The translations under genes were made by a program, and so were the position numbers. The notes below the pieces were generated by a model, which saw nothing but the letters and a program-made list of their open reading frames with translations, was not told where the DNA came from and did no database searches. A stretch of 64,000 nucleotides of DNA from Sphingomicrobium sp. Its GTDB lineage: Bacteria; Pseudomonadota; Alphaproteobacteria; Sphingomonadales; Sphingomonadaceae. Below are positions 11,283-20,423 of the stretch, in pieces. The stretch spans positions 229,642 through 293,641 of the forward strand of contig JAUJOV010000001.1 of assembly GCA_030447545.1 (NCBI GenBank), in the 5' to 3' direction. Position 1 is the first letter of the stretch. Every line of letters begins with the position of its first letter.

Positions 11283-12563
11283 CTATTTGCCGAGGCAAAA
11301 GCGGGCGAAGAGCGCGTTGAGCACGTCCTCCACACCGGCGCGGCCGGTGAGGCGGTCGAACGCGGCTCGCGCTGCGCGGAGGTTCTCGGCCACCAGTACA
11401 ACATCCTCGACCGTTCCCGCAGCCTGAAGGGCGTCGCGGGCCTCCGCGAGGTGCGCTGCCTGCCGGCGGTTGAGGGCGAGTGCGTCTTCGGCGGGGATCA
11501 GCGACCGCGCCAGACGGCCGACCTCAAGCAGCAGGGCATTCAGGCCCTCGCCCGTCACGGACGATACCGGGAGTGTGCCTTCGAGCGGTAGGATGCAGCT
11601 CGGAAGATCGGCTTTCGGATGGACCAGGATGAGCCGTGGATGATCGGGCGCGTCGTGCACATCGCCGAGCCAGACGAGAACGTCCGCCGCCTCTGCAAGC
11701 GCCCGGGCGCGGTTAACTCCGATACGCTCGACCGGCTCGTCCGTGTCACGCAGACCGGCAGTGTCTGTAAGGAGTATGGGCACGCCCTCAAGCGCCAGCG
11801 GCACATCGATAGCATCGCGCGTGGTGCCTGGGATATCCGTCACGATCGCCCTATCGGCGCCCGCTATCACGTTGATAAGGCTAGATTTTCCCTCGTTAGT
11901 GGGCCCCGCGACGATCACTCGCACGCCGTCCTTGAGAGGCTCGATTCGAGGCCGATCCAGGCAGCTTGAAAGGGTCGTTGCTAATGTGACGCAATATCGA
12001 GAAAGGTCAGCATTCCCTTCGACATCCCCTTCGTCGGCATAGTCAATTGCCGCTTCGGCTCGTGCGGACAGGTCGAGGAGCTGTGCTTGCCATTCTTCGA
12101 CCTGGCGCCTCAGCCCGCCCTCGGCGAGCGCCAGCGCCGCCTTGCGCTGGGTCTCGGTTTCGGCCTCGATCAGGTCGGCCAGGCCCTCGGCTTCGGTGAG
12201 GTCGATGCGGCCGTTGTCGAAAGCCCGGCGGGTGAACTCGCCTGGCTGAGCGGGCCGCAGGCCGCCGAGCCGGGTGAGCGTGGACAGCACCGCGTCGACG
12301 ACGGCACGGCCGCCGTGGCAGTGGAATTCGACCACATCCTCGCCGGTGGAGCTTGCCGGACCGTCAAAGCGCAGCACCAGAGCGTCGTCGAGCACCGCAC
12401 CGTCGGGGTCGCGCAGCGTGCGTAGCGCGGCCTCACGGGGCTGGGGAAGCGTCCCGGCGAGGGCGCAGCCTACCGCGTGGGCCCCGGGGCCGCTTACGCG
12501 GATGATGCTGATCGCTGCCGGCGGACGGCCGGTCGACAGAGCAAAGATGGTGTCGGTGGGCAC
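11283..12563 (-). CDS. mnmE: tRNA modification GTPase MnmE
   Basis: A 426-residue GTPase that works with MnmG on wobble uridines. The N-terminal tetrahydrofolate domain starts DTIFALSTGRPPAAISIIRV and contains EFHCHGGRAVVDAVL. The inserted G domain has G1 GPTNEGKSSLINV (the canonical alanine is glutamate here), G2/G3 IPGTTRDAID and DTAGLRDT. The C-terminus is CLGK, matching the C(I/L/V)GK motif essential for modification. It is the first gene of the five-gene tRNA modification and partition operon. Confidence 0.95.
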   Translation of the reverse strand: MPTDTIFALSTGRPPAAISIIRVSGPGAHAVGCALAGTLPQPREAALRTLRDPDGAVLDDALVLRFDGPASSTGEDVVEFHCHGGRAVVDAVLSTLTRLGGLRPAQPGEFTRRAFDNGRIDLTEAEGLADLIEAETETQRKAALALAEGGLRRQVEEWQAQLLDLSARAEAAIDYADEGDVEGNADLSRYCVTLATTLSSCLDRPRIEPLKDGVRVIVAGPTNEGKSSLINVIAGADRAIVTDIPGTTRDAIDVPLALEGVPILLTDTAGLRDTDEPVERIGVNRARALAEAADVLVWLGDVHDAPDHPRLILVHPKADLPSCILPLEGTLPVSSVTGEGLNALLLEVGRLARSLIPAEDALALNRRQAAHLAEARDALQAAGTVEDVVLVAENLRAARAAFDRLTGRAGVEDVLNALFARFCLGK

Positions 12564-12585
12564 TTGCTCGCGCCTGTAGCGGAGG

Positions 12586-12616
12586 CCTCACCCCACCCCA
12601 ACCCCCCAGGGGAGGG
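12586..12616. repeat. Dispersed C/G-rich intergenic repeat, copy 1
   Basis: The C-rich stretch CTCACCCCACCCCAACCCC and the following GGGGAGGG are nearly the reverse complement of the sequence at 51749-51788. The two copies lie in opposite orientation in unrelated gaps, here between terC and mnmE. The role is unknown. Confidence 0.5.
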
Positions 12617-12624
12617 CTTGCGTT

Positions 12625-13353
12625 TTAGGCGAACAGCTTACCCAGGCCGACCTGCGGATCCACCCAGCCGTCGTAGATCATCTTGCCGGCGACATAGATG
12701 ATCACTGCAAGGCCGACCCAAGCGATCCAGCGGTAGCGCTCGATATATTTAGCGATGACGTTCGCAGCGATGCCCATCAGCGCGACTGCGAAGATCAGGC
12801 CGACGATCAGGATCCCGGGATGGTCGCGCGCTGCTCCGGCGACCGCCAGCACATTGTCGAGGCTCATCGACACATCGGCGATCGCCACCGCCCAGACCGC
12901 TCCGGCGAAGCTCTTGGCCGGCTTCAGGCCCGAATTCTCATCGCCGGCGACCTCGGCAGAGCCGGGACTTTCGGCCGTATGACGAAGATCGCGCCACATC
13001 CTCCAGGCGACCCACAGAAGGAGCAGCCCGCCGACCAGGATCAGGCCGATGATCTGTAGCAGCTGGGTGACGATGAGCGCGAACAGGATCCGCAGCACCA
13101 GCGCGGCGATCACTCCGATCAGGATCACCTTGCGCCGCTGCTCCGCCGACAATCCCGCCGCGAGCGCTCCGACGACGATCGCATTGTCGCCGGCGAGCAC
13201 CAGGTCGATCATCAGCACCTGAATGAAGGCCGCAAAGGCGGCGGGCTCGGTGATGTTCGAGAAATCCGTGACGATCGAGTTCCAGATGTCGGCGGGCGAG
13301 CCGAAGCCGGCCGGTGCGCCATGCGCTGCAGCGGCGAGCAGAAGGTCGATCAT
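12625..13353 (-). CDS. TerC family integral membrane protein
   Basis: A 242-residue membrane protein with about seven hydrophobic segments. It has the two TerC hallmarks: MIDLVLAGDNAIVVG (about residue 48) and IADVSMSLDNVLAVAGAA (about residue 160), each with acidic residues inside the membrane. TerC/YjbE proteins are linked to metal-ion export, chiefly manganese. No metal-resistance genes lie nearby, so the substrate cannot be read here. It stands alone between mnmE and rho on the same strand. Confidence 0.88.
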   Translation of the reverse strand: MIDLLLAAAAHGAPAGFGSPADIWNSIVTDFSNITEPAAFAAFIQVLMIDLVLAGDNAIVVGALAAGLSAEQRRKVILIGVIAALVLRILFALIVTQLLQIIGLILVGGLLLLWVAWRMWRDLRHTAESPGSAEVAGDENSGLKPAKSFAGAVWAVAIADVSMSLDNVLAVAGAARDHPGILIVGLIFAVALMGIAANVIAKYIERYRWIAWVGLAVIIYVAGKMIYDGWVDPQVGLGKLFA

Positions 13354-13487
13354 TCGCTACGTTCCCCTATTCTCTTCGCCTTCGCGCGCAGCGAAGTGGC
13401 CGCGAGCCCAAAGCGGGAAACGCGGTTCGCCGTCAAGGCATGCTGCGGGGGTGACAATGGTCTTGCGAGGCTGGAAGCGCGAACTGG

Positions 13488-14744
<1,257 letters not shown>

Positions 14745-14893
14745 CTGGTCGACCGATTGAAGGGGAGGGGCACGGCTTTGGTTCAAAGCACGGGAGCGGC
14801 AGGACGCCGCATCCTTAAGGGCAACGGTTGATCGGAAGATCGCTTGGAAGTGGCCGATTCAGCCGTCGCGGCCGGGGTATGACTCGCGGCGGA

Positions 14894-14927
14894 CGAAGTC
14901 AATCGGCGGGCGAAGTCAATCGGCGGC
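14894..14927. repeat. 17-bp tandem duplication
   Basis: Two consecutive copies of CGAAGTCAATCGGCGG plus one base, between the rho start and the hemJ stop. It may be a recent duplication or an assembly slip. No function is suggested. Confidence 0.6.
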
Positions 14928-14938
14928 GAGCGGCTCGA

Positions 14939-15391
14939 TCAGAAGGGCTTCACGATCACCAGCACGACGATCAGCGCGGCGGCGATGCCGGGCAGCTCGT
15001 TGATCAGCCGGAGCGTCTTGTTCTCGAGCGGGCGCTTGCCCGCGGCCAGCCGCTTTCCATAGACCGAGAGCCAGCCCTGATAGGCGCTGAGCGCGATCAC
15101 CAGCGCGAGCTTGCCGTGGAACCAGCCCATCGCGAACGCATCGATGTGAAGCGCGAGCATCAATCCGAGCACCCACACGACCAGCATTGCCGGCATGAGG
15201 ATGATCCTTCGCACCCGGTCCTCGCGAGCGGTCCAGGCGCGGTCCTCGGCCGATCCCGGCGCGGTCTCGTGGTGATAGACGTAGAAGCGGGGGAGCAGGA
15301 ACAGGCCCGCGATCCAGAACAGGACGAAGGTTACGTGCGCGGCCTTCACCCACAGATAGGCGAGCCCGAGGAATCCGGCCATTTCGCTCAT
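14939..15391 (-). CDS. hemJ: Protoporphyrinogen oxidase HemJ
   Basis: A 150-residue four-helix membrane protein of the HemJ/UPF0093 (CopD-like) family that oxidises protoporphyrinogen IX in the inner membrane. Signatures are the N-terminal WVKAAHVTFVLFWIAGLF (heme-ligand histidine), LPRFYVYHHE, MPAMLVVWVLGLML, WFHGKLALV, and the C-terminal NELPGIAAALIVVLVIVKPF. ATG 15391 overlaps the hemE stop (ATGA), so the two heme enzymes are translationally coupled. Confidence 0.92.
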   Translation of the reverse strand: MSEMAGFLGLAYLWVKAAHVTFVLFWIAGLFLLPRFYVYHHETAPGSAEDRAWTAREDRVRRIILMPAMLVVWVLGLMLALHIDAFAMGWFHGKLALVIALSAYQGWLSVYGKRLAAGKRPLENKTLRLINELPGIAAALIVVLVIVKPF

Positions 15392-16452
15392 CCGCGCCCC
15401 TTTAGCAGGCTCAGCAATTGCTCGACATGGGCAATCGGCGTGTCCGGCAGGATCCCATGGCCGAGGTTGAAGATGTGCGGGCGCCCGGCAAGCGCGTCGA
15501 GGATGTGCGTGGCGGCGGTTTCGAGCGCCGCGCCGCCCGCGATCAGCGCGAGCGGGTCGAGATTGCCCTGGACGGGGAGGGCCTTGGGAAGCTCGCGGTG
15601 CGCCCAGGCGGGGTCGACGGTCTCGTCGAGGCCGATCGCGTCGACGCCCGTCTCGCTGGCGTAGGCGCCCAGCTTGCCGCCGGCGCCCTTGGGGAAGCCG
15701 ATGACGGGCACGTGCGGGTGGCGCGCCTTGAGCGCCCCGACCAGCCGCGCGGTCGGAGCGATCACCCAGCGCTCGAACTCTGCCGGAGCGAGGCTTCCGG
15801 CCCAGCTGTCGAACAATTGAACGGCTTCGGCGCCGGCCTCGATCTGCCCCGAGAGATAATCGAGCGTGACGTCTTCGATGCGCTCGACCAGCGCCTGCAG
15901 CCGCTCCGGCTGCGCATAGGCGAGCCGGCGCGTCTCGGACTGGTCGCGGATGCCCTGGCCGGCAACCATGTAGGTCGCGACCGTCCACGGGGCTCCGGCA
16001 AAGCCGATCAGGGTCGTGCGGGGTGAAAGCCGCGCCTTTACCTTGCGGACCGTGTCGTAGATTGGCGTGAGGCGCTCGGGGAACGGCTCGAGCTGGTCGA
16101 GCTCGGCGTCGCCCAACGTCGGAGTGAGCCGCGGGCCTTCGCCGGCGACGAAGGTCAGGTGCTGGCCGATCGCGAAGGGCACGATCAATATGTCGGAAAA
16201 GAGGATCGCCGCGTTGAGCCCGCCGAAGCGCTCGAGCGGCTGGAGCGTGACCTCAGCCGCGGCCGCGCTGTCGTAGACCAGCTCGAGAAAGCTTCCCTTG
16301 TGCTCGCGAAGCGCCCGGTACTCGGGCAAATAGCGGCCTGCCTGGCGCATCATCCAGACGGGCGTCGGCTCCACTCGGCTGCCCGACAGGACGGCGAGCA
16401 ACGGCTTGTCCGCGGGCGCGGTTCGGGCACGCTCGACAGGCGAGGAGGCCAC
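15388..16452 (-). CDS. hemE: Uroporphyrinogen decarboxylase
   Basis: A 354-residue cytosolic enzyme that decarboxylates uroporphyrinogen III to coproporphyrinogen III in heme synthesis. The signature MMRQAGRYLPEYR lies near residue 34, the catalytic aspartate in ILFSDILIVP, GFAGAPWTVATYM in the middle, and QGNLDP and FNLGHGILPDTP near the end. Length is normal. It is divergent from maf; in Caulobacter and Rickettsia the hemE flank is the replication origin. Confidence 0.97.
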   Translation of the reverse strand: MASSPVERARTAPADKPLLAVLSGSRVEPTPVWMMRQAGRYLPEYRALREHKGSFLELVYDSAAAAEVTLQPLERFGGLNAAILFSDILIVPFAIGQHLTFVAGEGPRLTPTLGDAELDQLEPFPERLTPIYDTVRKVKARLSPRTTLIGFAGAPWTVATYMVAGQGIRDQSETRRLAYAQPERLQALVERIEDVTLDYLSGQIEAGAEAVQLFDSWAGSLAPAEFERWVIAPTARLVGALKARHPHVPVIGFPKGAGGKLGAYASETGVDAIGLDETVDPAWAHRELPKALPVQGNLDPLALIAGGAALETAATHILDALAGRPHIFNLGHGILPDTPIAHVEQLLSLLKGRG

Positions 16453-16749
16453 CCTCTTTTCTCCTTTTATATATTAGAATCTAAGAAGACTGATGATGTT
16501 GTTGTGCGGCGGGACGCGGGGTTTAGGCACGGCTTCCGCTTTTGCCAACAAGGAGCCCGAGCGAAGGCTCCAGGCAAAGCGGCGATTCGCTGCGGTTCGT
16601 TCCCGCGATTCACAGGCTGGGGACGGTTTGCGGCTCCCGTGGATGATTTGTGGGAACAGCCGTAATGGAGGTCGAATGGCAGTCCCGCCGAGCCGCTCCC
16701 CAGCGTCGCGCATGAGCCCCGCACCCACTTGTCCACAGGGTTTGCCGGA
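16453..16749. other. Candidate replication origin (oriC)
   Basis: A 297-base gap between divergent hemE and maf. A stretch unusually AT-rich for this window lies at 16457-16487 (TTTTATATATTAGAATCTAA core), a plausible unwinding element. DnaA-box-like 9-mers are TTGTCCACA at 16729-16737 (one mismatch to TTATCCACA) and weaker TGTGGGAAC at 16649-16657 and CGTGGATGA at 16638-16646. Three GANTC (CcrM) sites lie at 16477, 16584 and 16607. The same gene order flanks the Caulobacter origin. No perfect DnaA box was seen, so this is inference from synteny plus composition. Confidence 0.6.
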
Positions 16750-17328
16750 GTGCTGATCCTCGCCTCGGCAAGCGCGATCCGAGCGAAGATGCTCGGCGAT
16801 GCGGGCGTCGCGCACCAGGTGCTGCCGGCCGCCGTGGATGAAGCGGCGATCAAGGCCGAGGGCGAAGATCCGCAAGCGCTGGCGGCGCGGCTGGCGGAGG
16901 CGAAGGCGCTTGCCGTCAGCGCCAACCATCCGGGCTTTTGGGTGCTCGGCGGGGATTCGCTCGTGACGGTCGAAGGCCGCAGGTTCGACAAGCCCCGCAC
17001 GCGAGAGGAGGCGGCCGAGCACCTGCGCCTGTTTTCCGGCCGAACCATGCTTCTGACCAGCGCGGCGTCGCTCGCGCGTGACGGGCGGGTCGACTGGACC
17101 CGCTCGGACACGGCCGAGCTCCGCGTCCGGGCCTTGTCGGACGAATTCATCCTGACCTATCTCGCTGCCGAATGGCCGAGCGTCGCCGAGTGCGTCGGCG
17201 TGTTCCGGATGGAGGCGCTCGGGGTGCAATTGTTTGAGCGCGTCGAGGGCAGCCATTTCACCGTGCTCGGAATGCCGCTGATCCCGCTACTCAACGCGCT
17301 CAGGGAGAGGGGCGTGCTGGCGTCGTGA
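16750..17328 (+). CDS. maf: Maf family nucleotide pyrophosphatase
   Basis: A Maf/HAM1-fold pyrophosphatase that hydrolyses non-canonical nucleoside triphosphates. It starts [14 protein letters not shown], has [14 protein letters not shown], and the conserved [19 protein letters not shown] with catalytic aspartate, then [14 protein letters not shown] and [28 protein letters not shown] split across the C-terminus. I chose GTG 16750, which places the family start LILAS at residue 2. TTG 16729 would add seven residues and overlap a DnaA-box-like sequence. It is the first gene right of the proposed origin and its stop overlaps coaE. Confidence 0.9.
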   Translation: MLILASASAIRAKMLGDAGVAHQVLPAAVDEAAIKAEGEDPQALAARLAEAKALAVSANHPGFWVLGGDSLVTVEGRRFDKPRTREEAAEHLRLFSGRTMLLTSAASLARDGRVDWTRSDTAELRVRALSDEFILTYLAAEWPSVAECVGVFRMEALGVQLFERVEGSHFTVLGMPLIPLLNALRERGVLAS

Positions 17329-17933
17329 CGTCAACCCGCCCGCTGCGCATCGCGCTCACCGGCTCGATCGGCATGGGCAAGTCGACCGTCGCCAAGATGT
17401 TCGAGCGCGCAGGCGTGCCGGTGTTCGACGCGGACGCTGAGGTCCGTCGGCTGCAGGGACCGGGCGGCACGCTGGTCGATCGGATCGGCGCGCGCTTCCC
17501 TGGCGCGGTCAGCGGCGGAGTGCTCAATCGCGAGCGGCTCGCTCAGATCGCGCTCGAGGATCCGGCGGAGCTCGCCGCCCTCGAGGCAATCGTCCACCCG
17601 GCGGTCCGCGCTGCTCGCGAGGAGTTCATCGACAGCCATTGCGCAGCACCCGCGCTAATCTTCGAGATCCCGCTGCTGTTCGAGACCGGCGGCGAGACGG
17701 AGTTCGACCATGTGATCGTCGTCTCCGCGCCGGCCGAGGTGCAGCGCCAGCGAGTGCTTGCCCGGCCCGCAATGACCGCCGAAAAGCTCGATTCCATCCT
17801 CGCCCGCCAGCTGCCCGACGAGGAGAAAAGGGCGCGCGCCGACTTCGTCATCGACACCGGCACCCACCTATCCACAACTGAGGCCCAGGTCGGCGACATT
17901 CTTGCTTGTCTCAAGATTGGCGCGGGAGGATAG
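17325..17933 (+). CDS. coaE: Dephospho-CoA kinase
   Basis: A 202-residue kinase for the last step of coenzyme A synthesis (phosphorylation of the ribose 3'-OH). The P-loop is [16 protein letters not shown]. The substrate site follows: [10 protein letters not shown], then [41 protein letters not shown] and [19 protein letters not shown]. The GTG start overlaps the maf stop (GTGA). maf-coaE-dnaQ rightward of hemE is a conserved alphaproteobacterial origin-side order. Confidence 0.95.
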   Translation: MTSTRPLRIALTGSIGMGKSTVAKMFERAGVPVFDADAEVRRLQGPGGTLVDRIGARFPGAVSGGVLNRERLAQIALEDPAELAALEAIVHPAVRAAREEFIDSHCAAPALIFEIPLLFETGGETEFDHVIVVSAPAEVQRQRVLARPAMTAEKLDSILARQLPDEEKRARADFVIDTGTHLSTTEAQVGDILACLKIGAGG

Positions 17934-17938
17934 TAGCC

Positions 17939-18661
17939 ATGGGAGAGATGGCTAAGCGCATGCGGGAAATCGTCTTCGATACCGAGACCACCGGGCTCAA
18001 CCCGGCGACCGGCGACCGCATCGTCGAGATCGGCTGCATCGAGATGGTCAACCGCTGCGAGACCGGCCGGCACTTCCACGCTTATTTCAATCCCGAGCGG
18101 CCGATGCCGGTCGAGGCCGAGGCGGTGCACGGCCTGTCGACCACCTTCCTCTCGGCGCAGGCGAGGTTCTCCGAGCGGGTCGAGGAGCTGCTTGAGTTCA
18201 TCGAGGATTCGCCGCTGGTCGCGCACAATGCGGGCTTCGACTTCGGCTTCCTCAACCACGAGCTCCAGCTGTGCGGCCGCCCGTCGGTGTGCACCAGCCG
18301 GATGATCTGCACCTTGGTGCTCGCCCGATCGAAGCACCCGGGCGCAAAGCACAGCCTCGACGCCTTGTGCACCCGCTTCGGCGTCGACCGCAGCCTTCGA
18401 GTGAAGCACGGCGCGCTGCTCGACGCCCAGCTGCTTGCGCAGGTCTATGTCGAGCTGACCGGCGGCCGGCAGATCGGCCTCGGCCTGGTCGCCGACACCG
18501 CGGCGCAGGCCGCCGCGGCAGCCGCCGGGGCAGTCACCGTGCGCCAGCAACGCCCTGCCCGGCCGCACTTCGCTAGCGCGGAGGAACTCGAGCGGCATCG
18601 TGCGTTTATCGCACGGATCGCCAACCCGCTGTGGGAGCGCTTCGTACCGATCGCCACTTAG
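17939..18661 (+). CDS. dnaQ: DNA polymerase III subunit epsilon (proofreading exonuclease)
   Basis: The 3'-5' proofreading exonuclease of the replicase. A start at ATG 17939 gives 240 residues; ATG 17948 or 17960 are possible. DEDDh motifs are visible: IVFDTETTGLNP (Exo I), VAHNAGFDFGFLNHEL (Exo II) and KHGALLDAQLLAQVY (Exo III, catalytic His and Asp). The C-terminal tail after residue 180, rich in Ala and Arg, is the region that binds the alpha subunit in other species. It lies 5 bases after coaE. Confidence 0.94.
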   Translation: MGEMAKRMREIVFDTETTGLNPATGDRIVEIGCIEMVNRCETGRHFHAYFNPERPMPVEAEAVHGLSTTFLSAQARFSERVEELLEFIEDSPLVAHNAGFDFGFLNHELQLCGRPSVCTSRMICTLVLARSKHPGAKHSLDALCTRFGVDRSLRVKHGALLDAQLLAQVYVELTGGRQIGLGLVADTAAQAAAAAAGAVTVRQQRPARPHFASAEELERHRAFIARIANPLWERFVPIAT

Positions 18662-18765
18662 CGTTCGGACGGGGCGCCGACCGGCGCTTGAGCGATCCCG
18701 CGGCCACCGCCCAGGCGGCCGCGCAATCCAGCCCGCAAATGGGCCAGCAAGGAGGGCCAGCTCAG

Positions 18766-19341
18766 GTGGACGTACGAGTGACGGGCCATCAGGTCGACGT
18801 CTCGGATCCCGTTCGGGATCAGTCCGTCAGCCGGATCGAAGCCATTGCCGATAAATATTTCTCCCGGGCGGTCGGAGCCAATGTGACCTTCAGCCCCGGG
18901 CCGCAGAACGACTTTGTCTGCGACATCGTCGCGCCGGTTGGCCAGGGCGTGGTGCTGAAGGCCAATCACCGCGGTCCGGAGGCCAATGTTGCGTTCGACG
19001 GAGCGGCCGACAAGATCGAAAAGCAGCTTCGGCGCTATGCCGGGCGGCTTCGCGAGCATCGCGGCAATGGCGCCAGCAGCGATCAGCTGGTCGAAAATGC
19101 GGGCTACAGGATCCTGGGCGCACCGGCCGATGGCGAGTTGGACGAGCAGGACTCCCATCCGCCGATCGTCGCCGAGACCCGCGTCGACATTCCCGACGCG
19201 AGCGTGTCCGATGCGGTGATGCTGATGGACCTTCGCAACACGAGCGCGCTGATGTTCAAGAACAGCGCGTCGGGCGAGTTCAACATGATCTACCGGCGCG
19301 AGGACGGGACGATCGGCTGGGTCGAACCGCAAAACAGCTGA
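18766..19341 (+). CDS. hpf: Ribosome hibernation promoting factor, long form
   Basis: A 191-residue long HPF that dimerises and silences ribosomes in stationary phase. GTG 18766 is chosen because AAGGAGG at 18749-18755 lies 10 bases upstream and the protein then starts VDVRVTGHQVDVSDPVRDQ, the family N-terminus; ATG 18739 is the alternative. The N-terminal domain binds the 30S subunit (IADKYFSRAVGANVTF). The C-terminal dimerisation domain is VSDAVMLMDLRNTSALMFKN and MIYRREDGTIGWVEP. A terminator overlaps its stop codon. It lies beside ptsN, as in many proteobacteria. Confidence 0.92.
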   Translation: MDVRVTGHQVDVSDPVRDQSVSRIEAIADKYFSRAVGANVTFSPGPQNDFVCDIVAPVGQGVVLKANHRGPEANVAFDGAADKIEKQLRRYAGRLREHRGNGASSDQLVENAGYRILGAPADGELDEQDSHPPIVAETRVDIPDASVSDAVMLMDLRNTSALMFKNSASGEFNMIYRREDGTIGWVEPQNS

Positions 19342-19361
19342 CTGCCCAGCTGGTCCTTTTT
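19335..19361 (+). terminator. Rho-independent terminator after hpf
   Basis: CAGCTG-ACTGCC-CAGCTG forms a 6-bp stem, followed by GTCCTTTTT. The left arm overlaps the last codons and stop of hpf. The stem is short, so termination may be partial and allow read-through to ptsN. Confidence 0.6.
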
Positions 19362-19423
19362 GGAGCGAGGTGAATTTCCGGGCTTGCGTTGGCCGGTCGC
19401 GGAGTAGTTAGAGTGCCGGGCCA

Positions 19424-19888
19424 ATGCAGATTGCCGACTTCCTCGACTTCGACGCGATCAAGCCGTCGCTCCCGGGCGGCAACAAGCGCGCCCTGCTCCA
19501 GCAGCTTGCGCAGCTTGCCGGGCAGCGGCTCCGGCTCGACGCGGGGGAGATTCTCGCCAGCCTCGCCGAGCGCGAGCGGCTGGGCTCGACCGGCTTTGGC
19601 CAGGGAGTCGGGATCCCGCACGGAAAGGTCGAGGGGATCGGCCGCATCTACGGGCTGTTCGTCCGATTGGGCGAGCCGATCGATTTCGGCGCGATCGACG
19701 GGCGCAGGGTCGACCTCGTCTTCCTTTTGCTCTCCCCGCCCGATGCCGGGGCCGAGCATCTCAAAGCGCTGGCCTCGATCAGCCGCGTGGTCCGCCACGG
19801 CCCGACGCTCGACAAGATGCGCGGCGCAAGGAGCCGCGACGCGCTCGCTGCAGTGCTCATGGGAGCGGATGAGCGGGACGCCGCCTGA
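19424..19888 (+). CDS. ptsN: Nitrogen phosphotransferase EIIA component PtsN
   Basis: A 154-residue EIIA-Ntr protein, the terminal phosphoacceptor of the nitrogen-related phosphotransferase system, which regulates rather than transports. The phosphorylated histidine lies in GVGIPHGKVEGI (about residue 66). The start resembles family members: ADFLDFDAIKPSLPGGNKRALLQQL. The C-terminal half has VDLVFLLLSPPDAGAEHLKAL. It follows hpf by 82 bases, a linkage often seen in proteobacteria. Confidence 0.94.
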   Translation: MQIADFLDFDAIKPSLPGGNKRALLQQLAQLAGQRLRLDAGEILASLAERERLGSTGFGQGVGIPHGKVEGIGRIYGLFVRLGEPIDFGAIDGRRVDLVFLLLSPPDAGAEHLKALASISRVVRHGPTLDKMRGARSRDALAAVLMGADERDAA

Positions 19889-19900
19889 CGGCGCTTAGCT

Positions 19901-20242
19901 GTGGGCGAGCGGCTCCCCGCGCATCTCGAAGCCATGGCGATCATTCGCCGGGTGCAGGCCCAGGGCGACTTCGCCGCGGTGCTCAAGCGCGGCGATCCCG
20001 ACCGGGGCGCTCTGACCCTTCTCATTCGCGCGCGCGGGCAGCTCAAGGGCATCCTCGAGCGCGAGCTCGGCCCCGACTTCGAGTATCGCTGGGCGCTCAG
20101 GAAAGCCGACGAGGCGCTTTGTTCCACCGGATTTGACGAATTCATCGCTTTGAGGACGCGATTCGACGCCGATTCGTGGCTGATTGAACTGGATATCGCG
20201 GACCCGGAACGATTCATCGCTGAAACGACCGCTTCGGGTTGA
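19901..20242 (+). CDS. DUF1491 family protein
   Basis: A 113-residue protein starting at GTG 19901, 12 bases after ptsN. The motifs RLPAHLEAMAIIRRVQAQG, FAAVLKRGDPDRGALTLLIR and the C-terminal DSWLIELDIADPERFI are the DUF1491 pattern found in alphaproteobacteria. The function is unknown. It is cytoplasmic by sequence (no signal peptide). It probably shares a transcript with ptsN. Confidence 0.85.
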   Translation: MGERLPAHLEAMAIIRRVQAQGDFAAVLKRGDPDRGALTLLIRARGQLKGILERELGPDFEYRWALRKADEALCSTGFDEFIALRTRFDADSWLIELDIADPERFIAETTASG

Positions 20243-20290
20243 CCCCCGGAGCAGGTGCAGAGATGAACGCTTCATAACAACAGAGCGGGG

Positions 20291-20326
20291 GGCATCCTCC
20301 GACCGGAAAGAACCGGCGGAGATGCC
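20291..20326 (+). ncRNA. Strong structured-RNA hairpin upstream of SleB-type gene
   Basis: A 14-bp stem reads GGCATC(C)TCCG(A)CCGG, loop AAAGAA, CCGG-CGGA-GATGCC. Only two bulged bases interrupt it. No T tract follows, so it does not look like a terminator. It lies in the 180-base gap before the cell-wall hydrolase at 20424 and contains CCTCC, which could pair with ribosome-binding sites. It could be a leader RNA element or a small RNA; I recognise no known riboswitch family. Confidence 0.4.
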
Positions 20327-20423
20327 ACGCGAGACGGGGAACCAACCAGGACGCGAGCGCACGATTTTCATGCGCAACTCTGCGCGTCCCTAGTGGCGGT
20401 TCACCGCAATTGGCCTAGAAAAT

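Noticed and set aside
17868..17876. CTATCCACA near the end of coaE as a functional DnaA box
   Set aside because: It is a single site inside coding sequence with no AT-rich flank or further boxes.
20291..20326. Rho-independent terminator after the DUF1491 gene
   Set aside because: The stem is strong but followed by ACGCGAGACGGGG, with no T run.
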